The position numbers and the translations under genes are program-made. The notes under the pieces are model-generated. The model was not told where the DNA came from, ran no database searches, and worked only from the letters and a program-made list of their open reading frames with translations. 64,000 nucleotides of DNA, from the NCBI RefSeq assembly GCF_003987475.1, contig NZ_PIQH01000001.1, positions 186,001 to 250,000 on the forward strand. The letters are read 5' to 3'. The stretch comes from Idiomarina tyrosinivorans (GTDB lineage: Bacteria; Pseudomonadota; Gammaproteobacteria; Enterobacterales; Alteromonadaceae). Of this stretch, positions 36,704 through 46,702 are shown one piece after another; position 1 is the first letter of the stretch; each line of letters begins with the position of its first letter.

Positions 36704-39700
36704 TCAGGATTCACTGACTTCAGCAAGCGCTTGTTTGACCCGTTTTTCGGAGATGGGATAACGCGTTCCGAGCGTTTGAGCAAAGAACGACACCCTCAAC
36801 TCCTCGATCATCCAACGAATTTCGCGTACCTCATCGGACAATGGCAGATGCTTCGGCTGTTTCTCACAAAGGGCCTGATAACGCTGCTGTAACTCGTTCA
36901 AGGTAAGAGTATGCAACCGATCTTTGTTGGCATCTACCCGCAACTTCTCTTGCCGACGTTGTAATGCTTTTAAGTAACGCACAATGTCAGCGAGTCGCTC
37001 AGCACCATGGGCGACCACGAATCCAGGGAAAATCAAACCATCCAGTTGTGCTTTCATATCAGCATGCGATTGCACCTGTTGCAGCGACACATTGCCTTTT
37101 AGACGCTTTTTAACCTGTTGTGCGATCACCAAGCATTGTTCAACCGAACTGGCGATCGCTTCTACCTGATCGTTCAATTCCGCTCGAACATGCTCTTTCG
37201 CCGCTTCGTAGCGTTCGCCATCGCGTACTTGTTGATAATCAACCAACAGGTCAACGGCAGCGGCAATACAATCTTCTATCAGAGCATCGACCTTGCCCCA
37301 TGGGTTAAAGTACATTGCTAACTTGGTTTTGTTCGACAAAGCCTTTTGCAAGTGTTTACGTGGCGACGGTATTTCTTTTAATAACAACGCCCTGACACCC
37401 TCGCGATGTGCCTGTTGCGCTTTTAGTGGGTGATCAAAAATGGCAATTTTCAACGCTTGCTTAGCCACGGTTAGCGCTGGATAAGCGCGTATTTCGTAAC
37501 CTTGATGACGCTCTCGCGTCTCTTCCGGCAACTGCCCAAAGTCCCAACGTTCAATAGCCTGCTTATGCCAATCTGACTGTTGGCTAGATTTTTCTAAGCG
37601 TTGTTTTACTTTGCCGGATAGTCGTTGTTGTAGTTCGCTTAAATCTCGACCTTGGGCGACCACTTTTTGGTTATCAACAATGCGAAAGTTCATCCGCAGA
37701 TGCGGCGCTAAACTCTGTATATCCCAGGCATCTTCGTCGATCGTAACCCCGGTCATTCGCCGCAACTTCGCGCTCATTGCGCTAAGTAATTCGCCATCGT
37801 ACGGGCGTAAGTCGTCCATTAATGCTTTGGCAAAGTTTGGTGCTGGAACAAAATTCTTGCGCCATTGCTTTGGCAAAGACTTTATCAGCCCTACCAACTT
37901 CTCTTCCCGCAAAGCCGGAATGTGCCATTCAAATTCTGTCGCATCCACTTGGTTTAGGAGCGCCAGCGGAATTTCTACCGTCACTCCGTCGTCTTCTGCA
38001 GTAGGCTCAAAGTGGTAATGTAATGGCAAACGGATACTGCCATGTTGCCAATGGTCCGGATAATCTTTTTCGGTAACATGGGAGGTGTCACCACCGATTA
38101 AATCATCGCGCGTGAAATACAGACACTGCGGGTGACTTTTGACCGCCTTATGCCACCAGCCGGCGAGTAATTTTTCGTTGTAGATACCGTCGGGAATATG
38201 CGAATCGTACGCGTTAAACAGCTCTTGCTCATCGATCAAGATATCGCGCCGCCGGGATTTGTCTTCGAGCGTCTGAATTTCCTCAATTAGCGCTAAATTA
38301 TGGGTAATAAAAGGTAACTTGCGTTGAAGCTGCGCGTGTACCAACGCTTCCCGAATGAAGATTTCCCGCGCCTCGGCCGCCGCAATCGGACCATACTGAA
38401 CCCGACGCTTGGGTACGATGACCAAGCCAAATAAACTGATCTGTTCGTCGGCGACCACACTGCCCTGCTTCTTCTCAAAACGGGGATTGTGATAACGCCG
38501 ATTGACCAAATGTAATGCTTCACGTTCAACCCACTCTGGTTCTATTGCCGCATTAACGCGAGCGAACAGCTTAGAAGTTTCCACTAATTCGGCGGTCAAT
38601 ACCCACTTCGGTGGCTTACCAAACAGTTGTGAGCCGGGAAATATGTGGAAATGGGTCTGGCGCGCACCAATATACTCGTGGCGATCATGCTTTTGCCCGA
38701 GTTGCGATAACAACCCGCTAATTAACGCCCGATGAATGGCTTCATAGGATGCCGGCTCTTGGTTTATTGCAAACCCTAACTCACGCACTGTTTGCCGGGT
38801 TTGGGTATAAATGTCCTGCCACTCGCGCAAGCGCATTACGTGCAAAAATTCGCGACCTAGTTGCTTGCGAAACTGATTCCCCGAGAGCGCCTTCTGACGT
38901 GCTTTTACATAGTCCCAGAGTTTCAGAAACGAGATGAAATCCGAGTCTTTATCGGCAAACCGCTGATGCTGCTCATCGGCTTTTTGCTTCATATCCTGAG
39001 GCCGTTCGCGCGGATCCTGAATACTCAGCGCGGCGGTGATCACCATGATCTCTCGCATGCAGCCGTAATCTTTTGCCGCCAACACCATCCGTCCAAGACG
39101 AGGGTCTAGTGGTAAGCTTGCAAGTTGACGCCCTAACTGGGTAAGTTTAACGGTTTTATGTTTGCGCCCCGTCTCTATTGCATTGAGTTCTTCTAATAAA
39201 TTCAAGCCATCACGGATATACCGCTCATCCGGCTTTTGCACGAACGGAAAACGACGAATATCACCTAGCCGCAACGCCGTCATCTGCAAAATAACCGCAG
39301 CCAAATTGGTGCGCAGAATTTCTGGGTCGGTATATTCTGGACGCTGCTCGAAATCCTCTTCACTGTATAAACGAATCGCGATGCCCGGCGCCGTGCGACC
39401 ACACCGACCTTTACGCTGATTAGCGCTGGCTTGCGACACTGGCTCAATCGGCAGGCGTTGCACTTTGGTGCGGTAACTGTAGCGGCTAATACGCGCGGTG
39501 CCCGGATCAATGACATAGCGTATGCCTGGCACTGTTAATGAGGTTTCCGCAACGTTGGTGGCAATAACAATTCGGCGTGCCGAGCTAGACTGAAAAATAC
39601 GGTTTTGCTCATGGGTCGATAAGCGTGAATAAAGCGGCAAAATTTCCGTATTGGGTAGCGTTAAGTCGCCAATAGCGTCGGCAAAATCACGAATCTCGCG

Positions 39701-40615
39701 TTCACCACTCGCGAACAGCAAGATATCTCCCGGACCTTCGCTCTGCAGTTCAAGAACGGCCTCATTGACCGCGTCAGTTAATTCGCGTTTCGCGCCAGTG
39801 CTATTGTCGAGTGGTCGATATCGTACCTCAACGGGGTAGGTGCGCCCGCTCACCTCCACTACTGGAGCATCATTAAAATGTTTTGAGAAACGCTCTGTCT
39901 CAATGGTTGCTGAGGTGATGACGACTTTTAAATCGGGCCGCTTGGGCAGGATCTGGTGAATGACGCCGAGCAAAAAGTCGATATTCAGGCTGCGTTCGTG
40001 CGCCTCATCGATCACTAGCGCGTCGTACTGCAACAGCAACGGGTCACGTTGCAACTCAGCCAACAAAATACCGTCGGTCATTAATTTAATGGCTGTGAGT
40101 TCGCCTGTTTCATCGGTAAACCGCACTTTATAGCCGACTTGCTCTGCATAGTGGTCTTTCAGCTCATCTTGCAGGCGTTTGCAGACACTCCTTGCCGCCA
40201 AGCGCCGCGGTTGGGTATGCCCCACCATGCCATTGCGGCCGTAACCTAGCTCGAGCAGCATTTTTGGAATTTGCGTGGTTTTACCCGAACCGGTTTCACC
40301 GGCAATCACCACCACTTGATGTTCGCGCAAGGTTTTCAGTAACGCTTGGCGCTGCTCCGATACTGGCAATTGTGGCGGATACTCGAGGTGAAAATGCTGT
40401 TGTTGCCGCAGTTGCCAGCGTAACTGAGCTTGTTCCGCGTCTTCGACGATTTGCGCAATGACCACATCACGCCGCGCCTTGTCGGTAATTTTTTTACTAC
40501 CACGCATGCGCGCGCGCAAAACCGCGGCATCTGCCCGGCTACATTGGTCTAAAGAAAGTGAGGTTTCTGGCTCAGTTTTTCGCTCTACTTTTCGCTCTAC
40601 TTTTCGCACAACCAC
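36704..40615 (-). CDS. hrpA: ATP-dependent RNA helicase HrpA
   Basis: HrpA is a DEAH-box helicase that rescues collided ribosomes on mRNA in E. coli and processes fimbrial mRNA. The 1303-residue product has the Walker A motif GETGSGKTTQ near residue 103, DEAHERS near 203, SATIE near 236, then the QRKGRCGRTAPG motif VI, followed by the long HrpA-specific C-terminal region that is known to be required for ribosome rescue. The start is uncertain (GTG at 40615 or 40609). The first residues are a short repeat RKVERKVERK made by a duplicated 12-base DNA unit. Confidence 0.95.
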   Translation of the reverse strand: MVVRKVERKVERKTEPETSLSLDQCSRADAAVLRARMRGSKKITDKARRDVVIAQIVEDAEQAQLRWQLRQQQHFHLEYPPQLPVSEQRQALLKTLREHQVVVIAGETGSGKTTQIPKMLLELGYGRNGMVGHTQPRRLAARSVCKRLQDELKDHYAEQVGYKVRFTDETGELTAIKLMTDGILLAELQRDPLLLQYDALVIDEAHERSLNIDFLLGVIHQILPKRPDLKVVITSATIETERFSKHFNDAPVVEVSGRTYPVEVRYRPLDNSTGAKRELTDAVNEAVLELQSEGPGDILLFASGEREIRDFADAIGDLTLPNTEILPLYSRLSTHEQNRIFQSSSARRIVIATNVAETSLTVPGIRYVIDPGTARISRYSYRTKVQRLPIEPVSQASANQRKGRCGRTAPGIAIRLYSEEDFEQRPEYTDPEILRTNLAAVILQMTALRLGDIRRFPFVQKPDERYIRDGLNLLEELNAIETGRKHKTVKLTQLGRQLASLPLDPRLGRMVLAAKDYGCMREIMVITAALSIQDPRERPQDMKQKADEQHQRFADKDSDFISFLKLWDYVKARQKALSGNQFRKQLGREFLHVMRLREWQDIYTQTRQTVRELGFAINQEPASYEAIHRALISGLLSQLGQKHDRHEYIGARQTHFHIFPGSQLFGKPPKWVLTAELVETSKLFARVNAAIEPEWVEREALHLVNRRYHNPRFEKKQGSVVADEQISLFGLVIVPKRRVQYGPIAAAEAREIFIREALVHAQLQRKLPFITHNLALIEEIQTLEDKSRRRDILIDEQELFNAYDSHIPDGIYNEKLLAGWWHKAVKSHPQCLYFTRDDLIGGDTSHVTEKDYPDHWQHGSIRLPLHYHFEPTAEDDGVTVEIPLALLNQVDATEFEWHIPALREEKLVGLIKSLPKQWRKNFVPAPNFAKALMDDLRPYDGELLSAMSAKLRRMTGVTIDEDAWDIQSLAPHLRMNFRIVDNQKVVAQGRDLSELQQRLSGKVKQRLEKSSQQSDWHKQAIERWDFGQLPEETRERHQGYEIRAYPALTVAKQALKIAIFDHPLKAQQAHREGVRALLLKEIPSPRKHLQKALSNKTKLAMYFNPWGKVDALIEDCIAAAVDLLVDYQQVRDGERYEAAKEHVRAELNDQVEAIASSVEQCLVIAQQVKKRLKGNVSLQQVQSHADMKAQLDGLIFPGFVVAHGAERLADIVRYLKALQRRQEKLRVDANKDRLHTLTLNELQQRYQALCEKQPKHLPLSDEVREIRWMIEELRVSFFAQTLGTRYPISEKRVKQALAEVSES

Positions 40616-40660
40616 GTCATCACCGCACTACTAAAAAGGTTGCCATTATTCTACCTGAGT

Positions 40661-41077
40661 TTAGTGCTTGGGATAACCGTCATGTAGGTGAATATCCAAC
40701 GCGCGCAAAACATCGGTACGGGTAATTATGCCGACCAATTGTTGGCTGTGATTCAACACCGGGTAAATTTTCGGCTTTTCTAGCGTCATGCGTTCTGCCA
40801 AGTCGACGATCGCGTCATCTTCATTCACGGTTAATACTGGGTGAAACATGCAATCTGCAACGGTCGCAGTTTGTTCTTGGTGGTAGACCCCTTTGAGGAG
40901 TGCCGCAATACAGTCTTGTTCAGATAAAAAGCCGATGACATTGCGTTCAGCATCAATCACCGGGCCGCCACGTTGGCGACTCTGGAGCAGACGTTCTACA
41001 GCCGCCTCCACGGCTAACTGCGAAGTAAATACCACAGGATGACGGTTCATATAATCGCTGACTTTAACGGATTTCAT
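40661..41077 (-). CDS. CBS-domain pair protein
   Basis: The 138-residue product is almost entirely two CBS domains (DYMNRHPVVFTSQLAVEAAV and DCMFHPVLTVNEDDAIVDLA), which usually bind adenine nucleotides and regulate a partner. No catalytic domain is attached. I chose ATG at 41077, with GAAGG close upstream, over a longer frame from 41251. It is divergent from sbcB. The partner is not evident from the neighbours. Confidence 0.88.
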   Translation of the reverse strand: MKSVKVSDYMNRHPVVFTSQLAVEAAVERLLQSRQRGGPVIDAERNVIGFLSEQDCIAALLKGVYHQEQTATVADCMFHPVLTVNEDDAIVDLAERMTLEKPKIYPVLNHSQQLVGIITRTDVLRALDIHLHDGYPKH

Positions 41078-41189
41078 CGCCTTCGCTCCATTGCTCGAAA
41101 TCTTCGGCACCCAGGCCCTGTTGCCATAAGTGTAGCCAAAATTAGCCAAATAAAAACGTCGGTTAGCTGGCTCAAGCGGTGAAAAACTC

Positions 41190-41230
41190 GGCACATGGCT
41201 GTGCCGCTCTGAGGGGATGTTTGCTATGAT
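41190..41230 (+). promoter_or_regulatory. sbcB promoter with inverted repeat
   Basis: TG-C-TATGAT (TATGAT at 41225-41230) is an extended -10 about 30 bases before sbcB. A perfect six-base inverted repeat GGCACA-TGGC-TGTGCC (41190-41205) lies at the -35 position and could be an operator. The rest of the 182-base gap shows nothing clear. Confidence 0.4.
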
Positions 41231-41259
41231 GCGGAAAACCCAGAATAACAAAGAGACTC

Positions 41260-42696
41260 ATGCCGACAGCACCACATGACGCACAGCCTAGCTTTTACTG
41301 GCACGATTACGAAACGTGGGGAGTGAACCCATTAGTCGACCGCCCTGCACAGTTTGCGGGTATTCGTACCGACGCGAGCTTTAATCCAATCGGTCGCCCA
41401 CTAAATGTCTATGCCCAACCGACACCCGACTTTTTACCGCACCCAGAGGCCTGTTTAATTACTGGCATTACGCCGCAATTAGCGCTTCAACAAGGGACGC
41501 ACGAGGCGCATTTTGCACAATTGATTGAGGCCGAGTTCTCGCAGCCAAACACAACGGTGATCGGGTATAACAATATTGCCTTTGATGATGAGGTCACCCG
41601 GGCGTTATTTTACCGCAATTTCTACGACCCTTATCAGCATACCTGGCAGCACAATAATTCGCGTTGGGATCTGATTAATGTGGTGCGTGCTTGTTATGCC
41701 TTGCGTCCTGACGGCATTGTCTGGCCTCAGCATGATGATGGGCGAGTGAGTATGAAACTGGAGCATCTGACACAAGCAAATGGAATCGACCACGGCCAAG
41801 CCCACGATGCTATGTCAGACGTTTACGCCACCATCGGAATAGCGAAATTGATTGCCACAAAACAACCTAAATTGTGGAACTTCGCTTTTGGTATCCGCAA
41901 AAAAGCGGCAGTCAACGATTTATTCGTTTGGCACAGGCCTGAACCCTTAGTCCACGTTAGTGGCTTTTATGGCGCGGACAAACGTTTTTTGTCGCTGTTG
42001 CAGCCGGTGGCGTACCATCCGCAACAAAAAGCCCAAGTCATCGCTTGGGATTTACGGCATGATCCGCAGCAATTTCAACACCTCACCGCCGAGCAATTAG
42101 CCGAACAAACGTTTCAGCGGCGGTCGCCCGAAAATCCGGGCACAGGACTAACGACGGTGCATACTGGACGGTGTCCGTTCTTAGCGCCGCAAAAAACCCT
42201 AGGTGCCGAGTCAGCGCAAGCGGCGAATATCGATGTTGCCGAATGTCAACGCCGGGCACAGTGGCTATTTAATAACCCTCAGTTTAAAGAGTTACTGATT
42301 GCGTGCTTCGAGTTACCGCGCGATATGGAGCAGCCAAGCGATGTTGATCAACAGTTGTACAGTGGTTTCTTCTCTGAACAAGACAAGCAGAATATGCAGA
42401 TCATTCGCCAAGCCGCGCCAGAGCAATTGGCGGCCTTGCAACTCAATAGCGATGATTCGCGCCTGCCGCAGTTATTGTTCCGCTACCGGGCGCGGAACTT
42501 CCCAGCGACACTCAACGATACCGAGTTGGCACGCTGGCAAGGCTTTTGTCGAGACCGTTTAGAACACCCGCCGCGCGGCGCGCTGTCTGCCCAAGACTTT
42601 GTTTTAGCGTTAGAAAACCTTGCGGAACGGCATCAAAACGACGGCCAAAAAATGGCCTTACTAAAATCGCTGTATGACTATGCGGCACAGCTTTGA
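41260..42696 (+). CDS. sbcB: exodeoxyribonuclease I
   Basis: SbcB digests single-stranded DNA 3' to 5' in recombination and mismatch repair. The 478-residue DnaQ-fold product has ExoI WHDYETWGVNP near residue 14, ExoII IGYNNIAFDDEVTR near 106 and ExoIII HDAMSDVYATIG near 183, followed by the SH3-like and C-terminal parts typical of E. coli exonuclease I. It is complete. Confidence 0.97.
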   Translation: MPTAPHDAQPSFYWHDYETWGVNPLVDRPAQFAGIRTDASFNPIGRPLNVYAQPTPDFLPHPEACLITGITPQLALQQGTHEAHFAQLIEAEFSQPNTTVIGYNNIAFDDEVTRALFYRNFYDPYQHTWQHNNSRWDLINVVRACYALRPDGIVWPQHDDGRVSMKLEHLTQANGIDHGQAHDAMSDVYATIGIAKLIATKQPKLWNFAFGIRKKAAVNDLFVWHRPEPLVHVSGFYGADKRFLSLLQPVAYHPQQKAQVIAWDLRHDPQQFQHLTAEQLAEQTFQRRSPENPGTGLTTVHTGRCPFLAPQKTLGAESAQAANIDVAECQRRAQWLFNNPQFKELLIACFELPRDMEQPSDVDQQLYSGFFSEQDKQNMQIIRQAAPEQLAALQLNSDDSRLPQLLFRYRARNFPATLNDTELARWQGFCRDRLEHPPRGALSAQDFVLALENLAERHQNDGQKMALLKSLYDYAAQL

Positions 42697-42720
42697 TGTG
42701 GTACAAAAAAGCATCACCTT

Positions 42721-44358
42721 TTGCTGTTAAGCGCCACATTGAGCAACCAATATCAACGTTACCACTATGACTATGTGATTGTCGGTGCCGGCTCTGCCGG
42801 CAGCGTTCTAGCTAACCGGCTTTCGGCTGACTGCAGCAAGCGCGTGCTGTTACTGGAGGCAGGTGGCAGCGATGGCGGCTTGTTCTCATCGATGCCCGCG
42901 GGATTTGCCCGCTTCATGCATTCAGCCAAACACAATTGGTTATTCCGCAGCCTTCCAACAACTGACAGCACTGTCAGCAAGGGTCATTACACCCCGCGCG
43001 GCAAAATGCTCGGCGGCAGCAGTGCCATGAACGCCATGATTTACACCCGCGGTGCACCCAGTGATTACGACCAATGGGCGCAACAAGGCTGTGAACAATG
43101 GGGCTACCAGCAGTTGTTGCCGTACTTTATTCGCAGTGAAGGCAACCAACATATTCACGATGCCTATCATGGCAACGATGGTCCGCTGAAAGTATCCCGT
43201 CAACAACCATTTTACCCCGTTTCTCAGCAGTTTTTAGCGGCCTGCGCAGAAGCTGGCATAGCCCCTAACCCGGACTTTAATGGCGCGCAATTAGCCGGTT
43301 CCGGCGCGTTCCAATTCACCATCAATAACGGTCAACGGTGTAGCGCTTATAAAGCCTATGTGAAGCCCATCCGCAAGCGTGAGAATCTCAGCATTCTCAA
43401 GGAATGCTTGGTCGAACGGGTGGTGTTCTCAGGCAAGCGTGCAACCGGTGTATGCTTTCAGCGCGCCGGTCAGCGGTTTATTGCCGCCGCAGAAAAAGCG
43501 GTGATATTGTCAGCCGGTACCTTTCAGTCACCGGCTATTCTCGAACGCTCTGGTATTGGTTCAAGTAAAAGGTTACATCGGCTTGGCATTGAATGTTTAG
43601 TCGATAACCCAAATGTTGGCGAAAACTTACAAGAGCACGTCGATATTTGTCTGCACTATCGCAACGCAGCAAAGGACGGCCTCACTCTTACCCCTTGGGG
43701 TTTATTGAAGCTCACGCCTGCCCTTCTACAATACCTTACTCGGCGGAGCGGTCAACTTGCCCATTCGCTAGCAGAAACGGGGGCATTTTTGCGCAGCAGT
43801 GACAGCGTCGAAACGCCAGATATTCAACTGCACTTACTGCCAGTCATGTTTAATGACAGTGGCTATGATTGGTGGCCCACCCTTCAGCATGGCTTTACCT
43901 GCCATGTCTGTTTGTTACGCCCACAAAGCCGCGGCTGCAGCCACATTGATAGCAACCGTGCGAGCGCTAAGCCGCGGATTGACTATCAATTTTTACAAAC
44001 GGCACAGGATCGGCAGCGACTGGCGCAAGGCGTACGCCAAGCGCATAGCATTATTAGCCAACCGGCTTTAGCTAAACATAATGGCGGCGCATTGTGGGAT
44101 ATTGATGCACTAACTGATGCGCAACTGTTCGAGGGGTTACGCGCCCGTGCCGGGCTCATTTATCACCCCGTAGGAACATGCAAAATGGGCGTTGATGACA
44201 GCGCGGTGGTTGACCCAAGCTTGCGCGTGAAAGGTACCGAAAAACTGTATGTGGTCGATGCGTCGATCATGCCGACGATCATATCGGGCAATACCAACGC
44301 CCCAACCATCGCCATTGCAGAAAAAGGCGCCGACATCATCACTGCCGACGCCCATTAG
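42721..44358 (+). CDS. GMC-family FAD oxidoreductase (choline/alcohol dehydrogenase-like)
   Basis: The product of up to 545 residues is a glucose-methanol-choline oxidoreductase with DYVIVGAGSAGSVLANRLS for FAD, KMLGGSSAMNAMIYTRG near residue 93, the catalytic His in HPVGTCKMG and a C-terminal NTNAPTIAIAEKGADI. Such enzymes in marine bacteria oxidise choline or long-chain alcohols (AlkJ type); here no betaine aldehyde gene is nearby, so an aliphatic or aromatic alcohol is as likely. No ATG or GTG precedes the FAD motif in frame: the start must be TTG (42721 or 42739) without a good ribosome binding site. The frame is the same as that of sbcB, whose TGA lies 24 bases before 42721. Confidence 0.87.
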   Translation: MLLSATLSNQYQRYHYDYVIVGAGSAGSVLANRLSADCSKRVLLLEAGGSDGGLFSSMPAGFARFMHSAKHNWLFRSLPTTDSTVSKGHYTPRGKMLGGSSAMNAMIYTRGAPSDYDQWAQQGCEQWGYQQLLPYFIRSEGNQHIHDAYHGNDGPLKVSRQQPFYPVSQQFLAACAEAGIAPNPDFNGAQLAGSGAFQFTINNGQRCSAYKAYVKPIRKRENLSILKECLVERVVFSGKRATGVCFQRAGQRFIAAAEKAVILSAGTFQSPAILERSGIGSSKRLHRLGIECLVDNPNVGENLQEHVDICLHYRNAAKDGLTLTPWGLLKLTPALLQYLTRRSGQLAHSLAETGAFLRSSDSVETPDIQLHLLPVMFNDSGYDWWPTLQHGFTCHVCLLRPQSRGCSHIDSNRASAKPRIDYQFLQTAQDRQRLAQGVRQAHSIISQPALAKHNGGALWDIDALTDAQLFEGLRARAGLIYHPVGTCKMGVDDSAVVDPSLRVKGTEKLYVVDASIMPTIISGNTNAPTIAIAEKGADIITADAH

Positions 44359-44362
44359 CCGC

Positions 44363-46693
44363 TTATGCGCTGTTACGACCTATTCTGAAAAGTCGCGCCA
44401 AAGCTGGAATGAGAATCAACGCGCCCAGCATATTCCACAAGAACATGAAGGTGAGCAATATTCCCATATCAGCCTGGAATTTAATCGGCGAGAAAATCCA
44501 GGTAGCAACGCCAATAGCCAAGGTTAAACCGGTAAATCCAACGGCTTTACCGGTATTGGCCAACGCATATTGGTAAGTTTCATAAAGCGGTAAGCCACGC
44601 TCGAGCGCCTCTTTCACGCGGCTGTAAATATAGATACCGTAGTCGACACCGATACCGACACCGAGTGCAATTACCGGTAATGTCGCAACTTTGATACCTA
44701 TACCCATTACTGCCATTAGCCCTTGTGACATTACCGTGGTAAACGCCAACGGTAGGATGATACAAGCAACAGTACGGAAACGCCGGAAGGTGATGAAACA
44801 CAACACAATCACTACGCCATACACCCATAGCAACATCTTGGTTTGCGCCGATTCAATAACCGAGTTGGTTGCCGCCTCAATACCGGCATTACCCGCCGCC
44901 ATTAGGAACTCAACACCTTGAGGCTGGTATTGTTGCTTAAACTCTTCCACTGCAGCAACAACCGTCTTCAGGGTTTCGGCTTTATGGTCGTCTAGATATA
45001 TAATGATCGGTGCCATCGAACACTCAGGGTTTATCAAGCCATCTGGCGCTTTGCCCACCGACGCGTTGATCACATACTGATTGCGATTTAGGCTAAACCA
45101 CTTTAGGTTGCCCTCGTTTAACCCAAACATGCCCATTTTAGACACATAAACGATGGATTTAACGTCTTGAACACCCTTCGTGTTTTCCATGACCCAACTG
45201 AACCGATCCATCATTTCCAGATTTTGGTACGCTATACATTTTTGCGGTTCGGTTTTTGCCATCACCACAAAAATGTCGGTACTGGAACTGTAGTTGTCTA
45301 CTAAGAAGGCATTATCTTTGTTGTAGCGCGAATCTTGACGTAATTCTGGCGCCCCTGAATCTAAATCACCAATGGCCAATTGTTGGCTGTAATACAGCCC
45401 CCACGACAGCAACACTAGCGATACGGCTATTGCGCTATATGCCCATTTGGGTTTGGCGAAGCGTGAGAAAAAAGTCAGCAATGGGTGCGATTGTTGCTCT
45501 GATTTTTGTAGATATTTCACGCCGTGCTCTGACACCCCAACGTAAGACATTAATACCGGAAGCAGACCAAGGTTGGTTAACACGACAACCGCAACACCAA
45601 TACTCGCCGCAATCGCCAGTTCTTTTATAACCTCAATGTCTATGACCATCAGCGTAGTAAAGCCAATCGCATCCGAGGCTAACGCCGTTAAGCCGGCAAT
45701 ATACAAGCCTCTAAATGCCAACCGGCTGGCTTGCAATTTATCATTGCCATGAATTCGATTGGCACCGACGGCATTGATAATTTGCACACCATGCGACACC
45801 CCAATGGCGAATACCAAGAACGGCACCAACATTGAGTACGGGTTAATTCCGCTGCCAATCAATTTAATGATGCCCAATTGCCAAATCACGGCGATGATGG
45901 AACAACTCAGCACCGTCAGGGTGCTGCGCCAACAACGGCTATACCAATAGAGCATCACCAAGGTTATGACAATAGCTAGCAAAAAGAACAAGCCCACTTG
46001 CTTGGCACCTTCAATCAGATCCCCGATTAATTTGGCGAACCCGGTAATGTGAATGGCGATATCTTTGCTGGCATATTTGTCGCGAATGGTGCTTTCTAAC
46101 TTGTCAGAAAAAGCGCTGTAATCCAGTTGTTCTCCGGTGTCTGGATTAATTTCGTCTAACGGAATATAGATCACTGCCGACTTGAAGTTGTTGGCAACCA
46201 AGTTACCGACTTCGCCCGAACGCAATACGTTGGTGCGCAATTCTTCTAACGCATGTTCACTGCCATCGTAGTCGTCAGGAATTACCGGACCGCCAACGAA
46301 GCCTTCCTCGGTGACTTCCATCCAGCGAACATTCGGTGTCCAAAGGCTTCTGAGACCGCTGCGATTAACACCCGGAATATAGAACACCTCGTCGGTAATT
46401 TTCTGCAACGTCTGTTGATAAGACTTTTCGAAAATCGTACCGTTTTTATTCTCAACCACCACCCGAACGACGTTACCTAAGGTGGCAAGATCAGAACGGT
46501 AATCAAAATAGTTTTGAATAAATGGATGCTTGGCCGGAATCATTTTGCTTAAGCTCGCATCGGGACGAACTTGTGCAGCCTGATAACCTAGAAACACGGT
46601 CAGAATGGCGAAAATAATAAACCACGTTTTGCGGAAGCTAAACAGTAGCTTCTCAATGGCACCTGGCTTCTTTTGTGTTGTTAAATCTTCCAT
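44363..46693 (-). CDS. RND-superfamily (MMPL-like) transporter
   Basis: The 776-residue inner-membrane protein has the RND repeat layout: one helix near the N-terminus, a large periplasmic loop, five or six helices (about 240-385), then a second single helix, loop and helix bundle (about 640-765). Conserved blocks are LVPFLVFAIGVSHGVQ and LPVIALGVGIGVDYGIYIYSR. It lacks the AcrB-type long form and resembles HpnN/MMPL-like exporters of hydrophobic molecules. It follows the YCF48 gene by nine bases and converges with the GMC gene, leaving four bases between the stops. Substrate unknown. Confidence 0.9.
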   Translation of the reverse strand: MEDLTTQKKPGAIEKLLFSFRKTWFIIFAILTVFLGYQAAQVRPDASLSKMIPAKHPFIQNYFDYRSDLATLGNVVRVVVENKNGTIFEKSYQQTLQKITDEVFYIPGVNRSGLRSLWTPNVRWMEVTEEGFVGGPVIPDDYDGSEHALEELRTNVLRSGEVGNLVANNFKSAVIYIPLDEINPDTGEQLDYSAFSDKLESTIRDKYASKDIAIHITGFAKLIGDLIEGAKQVGLFFLLAIVITLVMLYWYSRCWRSTLTVLSCSIIAVIWQLGIIKLIGSGINPYSMLVPFLVFAIGVSHGVQIINAVGANRIHGNDKLQASRLAFRGLYIAGLTALASDAIGFTTLMVIDIEVIKELAIAASIGVAVVVLTNLGLLPVLMSYVGVSEHGVKYLQKSEQQSHPLLTFFSRFAKPKWAYSAIAVSLVLLSWGLYYSQQLAIGDLDSGAPELRQDSRYNKDNAFLVDNYSSSTDIFVVMAKTEPQKCIAYQNLEMMDRFSWVMENTKGVQDVKSIVYVSKMGMFGLNEGNLKWFSLNRNQYVINASVGKAPDGLINPECSMAPIIIYLDDHKAETLKTVVAAVEEFKQQYQPQGVEFLMAAGNAGIEAATNSVIESAQTKMLLWVYGVVIVLCFITFRRFRTVACIILPLAFTTVMSQGLMAVMGIGIKVATLPVIALGVGIGVDYGIYIYSRVKEALERGLPLYETYQYALANTGKAVGFTGLTLAIGVATWIFSPIKFQADMGILLTFMFLWNMLGALILIPALARLFRIGRNSA

Positions 46694-46702
46694 CCTGGCT
46701 CC

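Noticed and set aside
41078-41251. 58-codon extension of the CBS-domain gene
   Set aside because: It covers the divergent promoter region and has no CBS or other domain.
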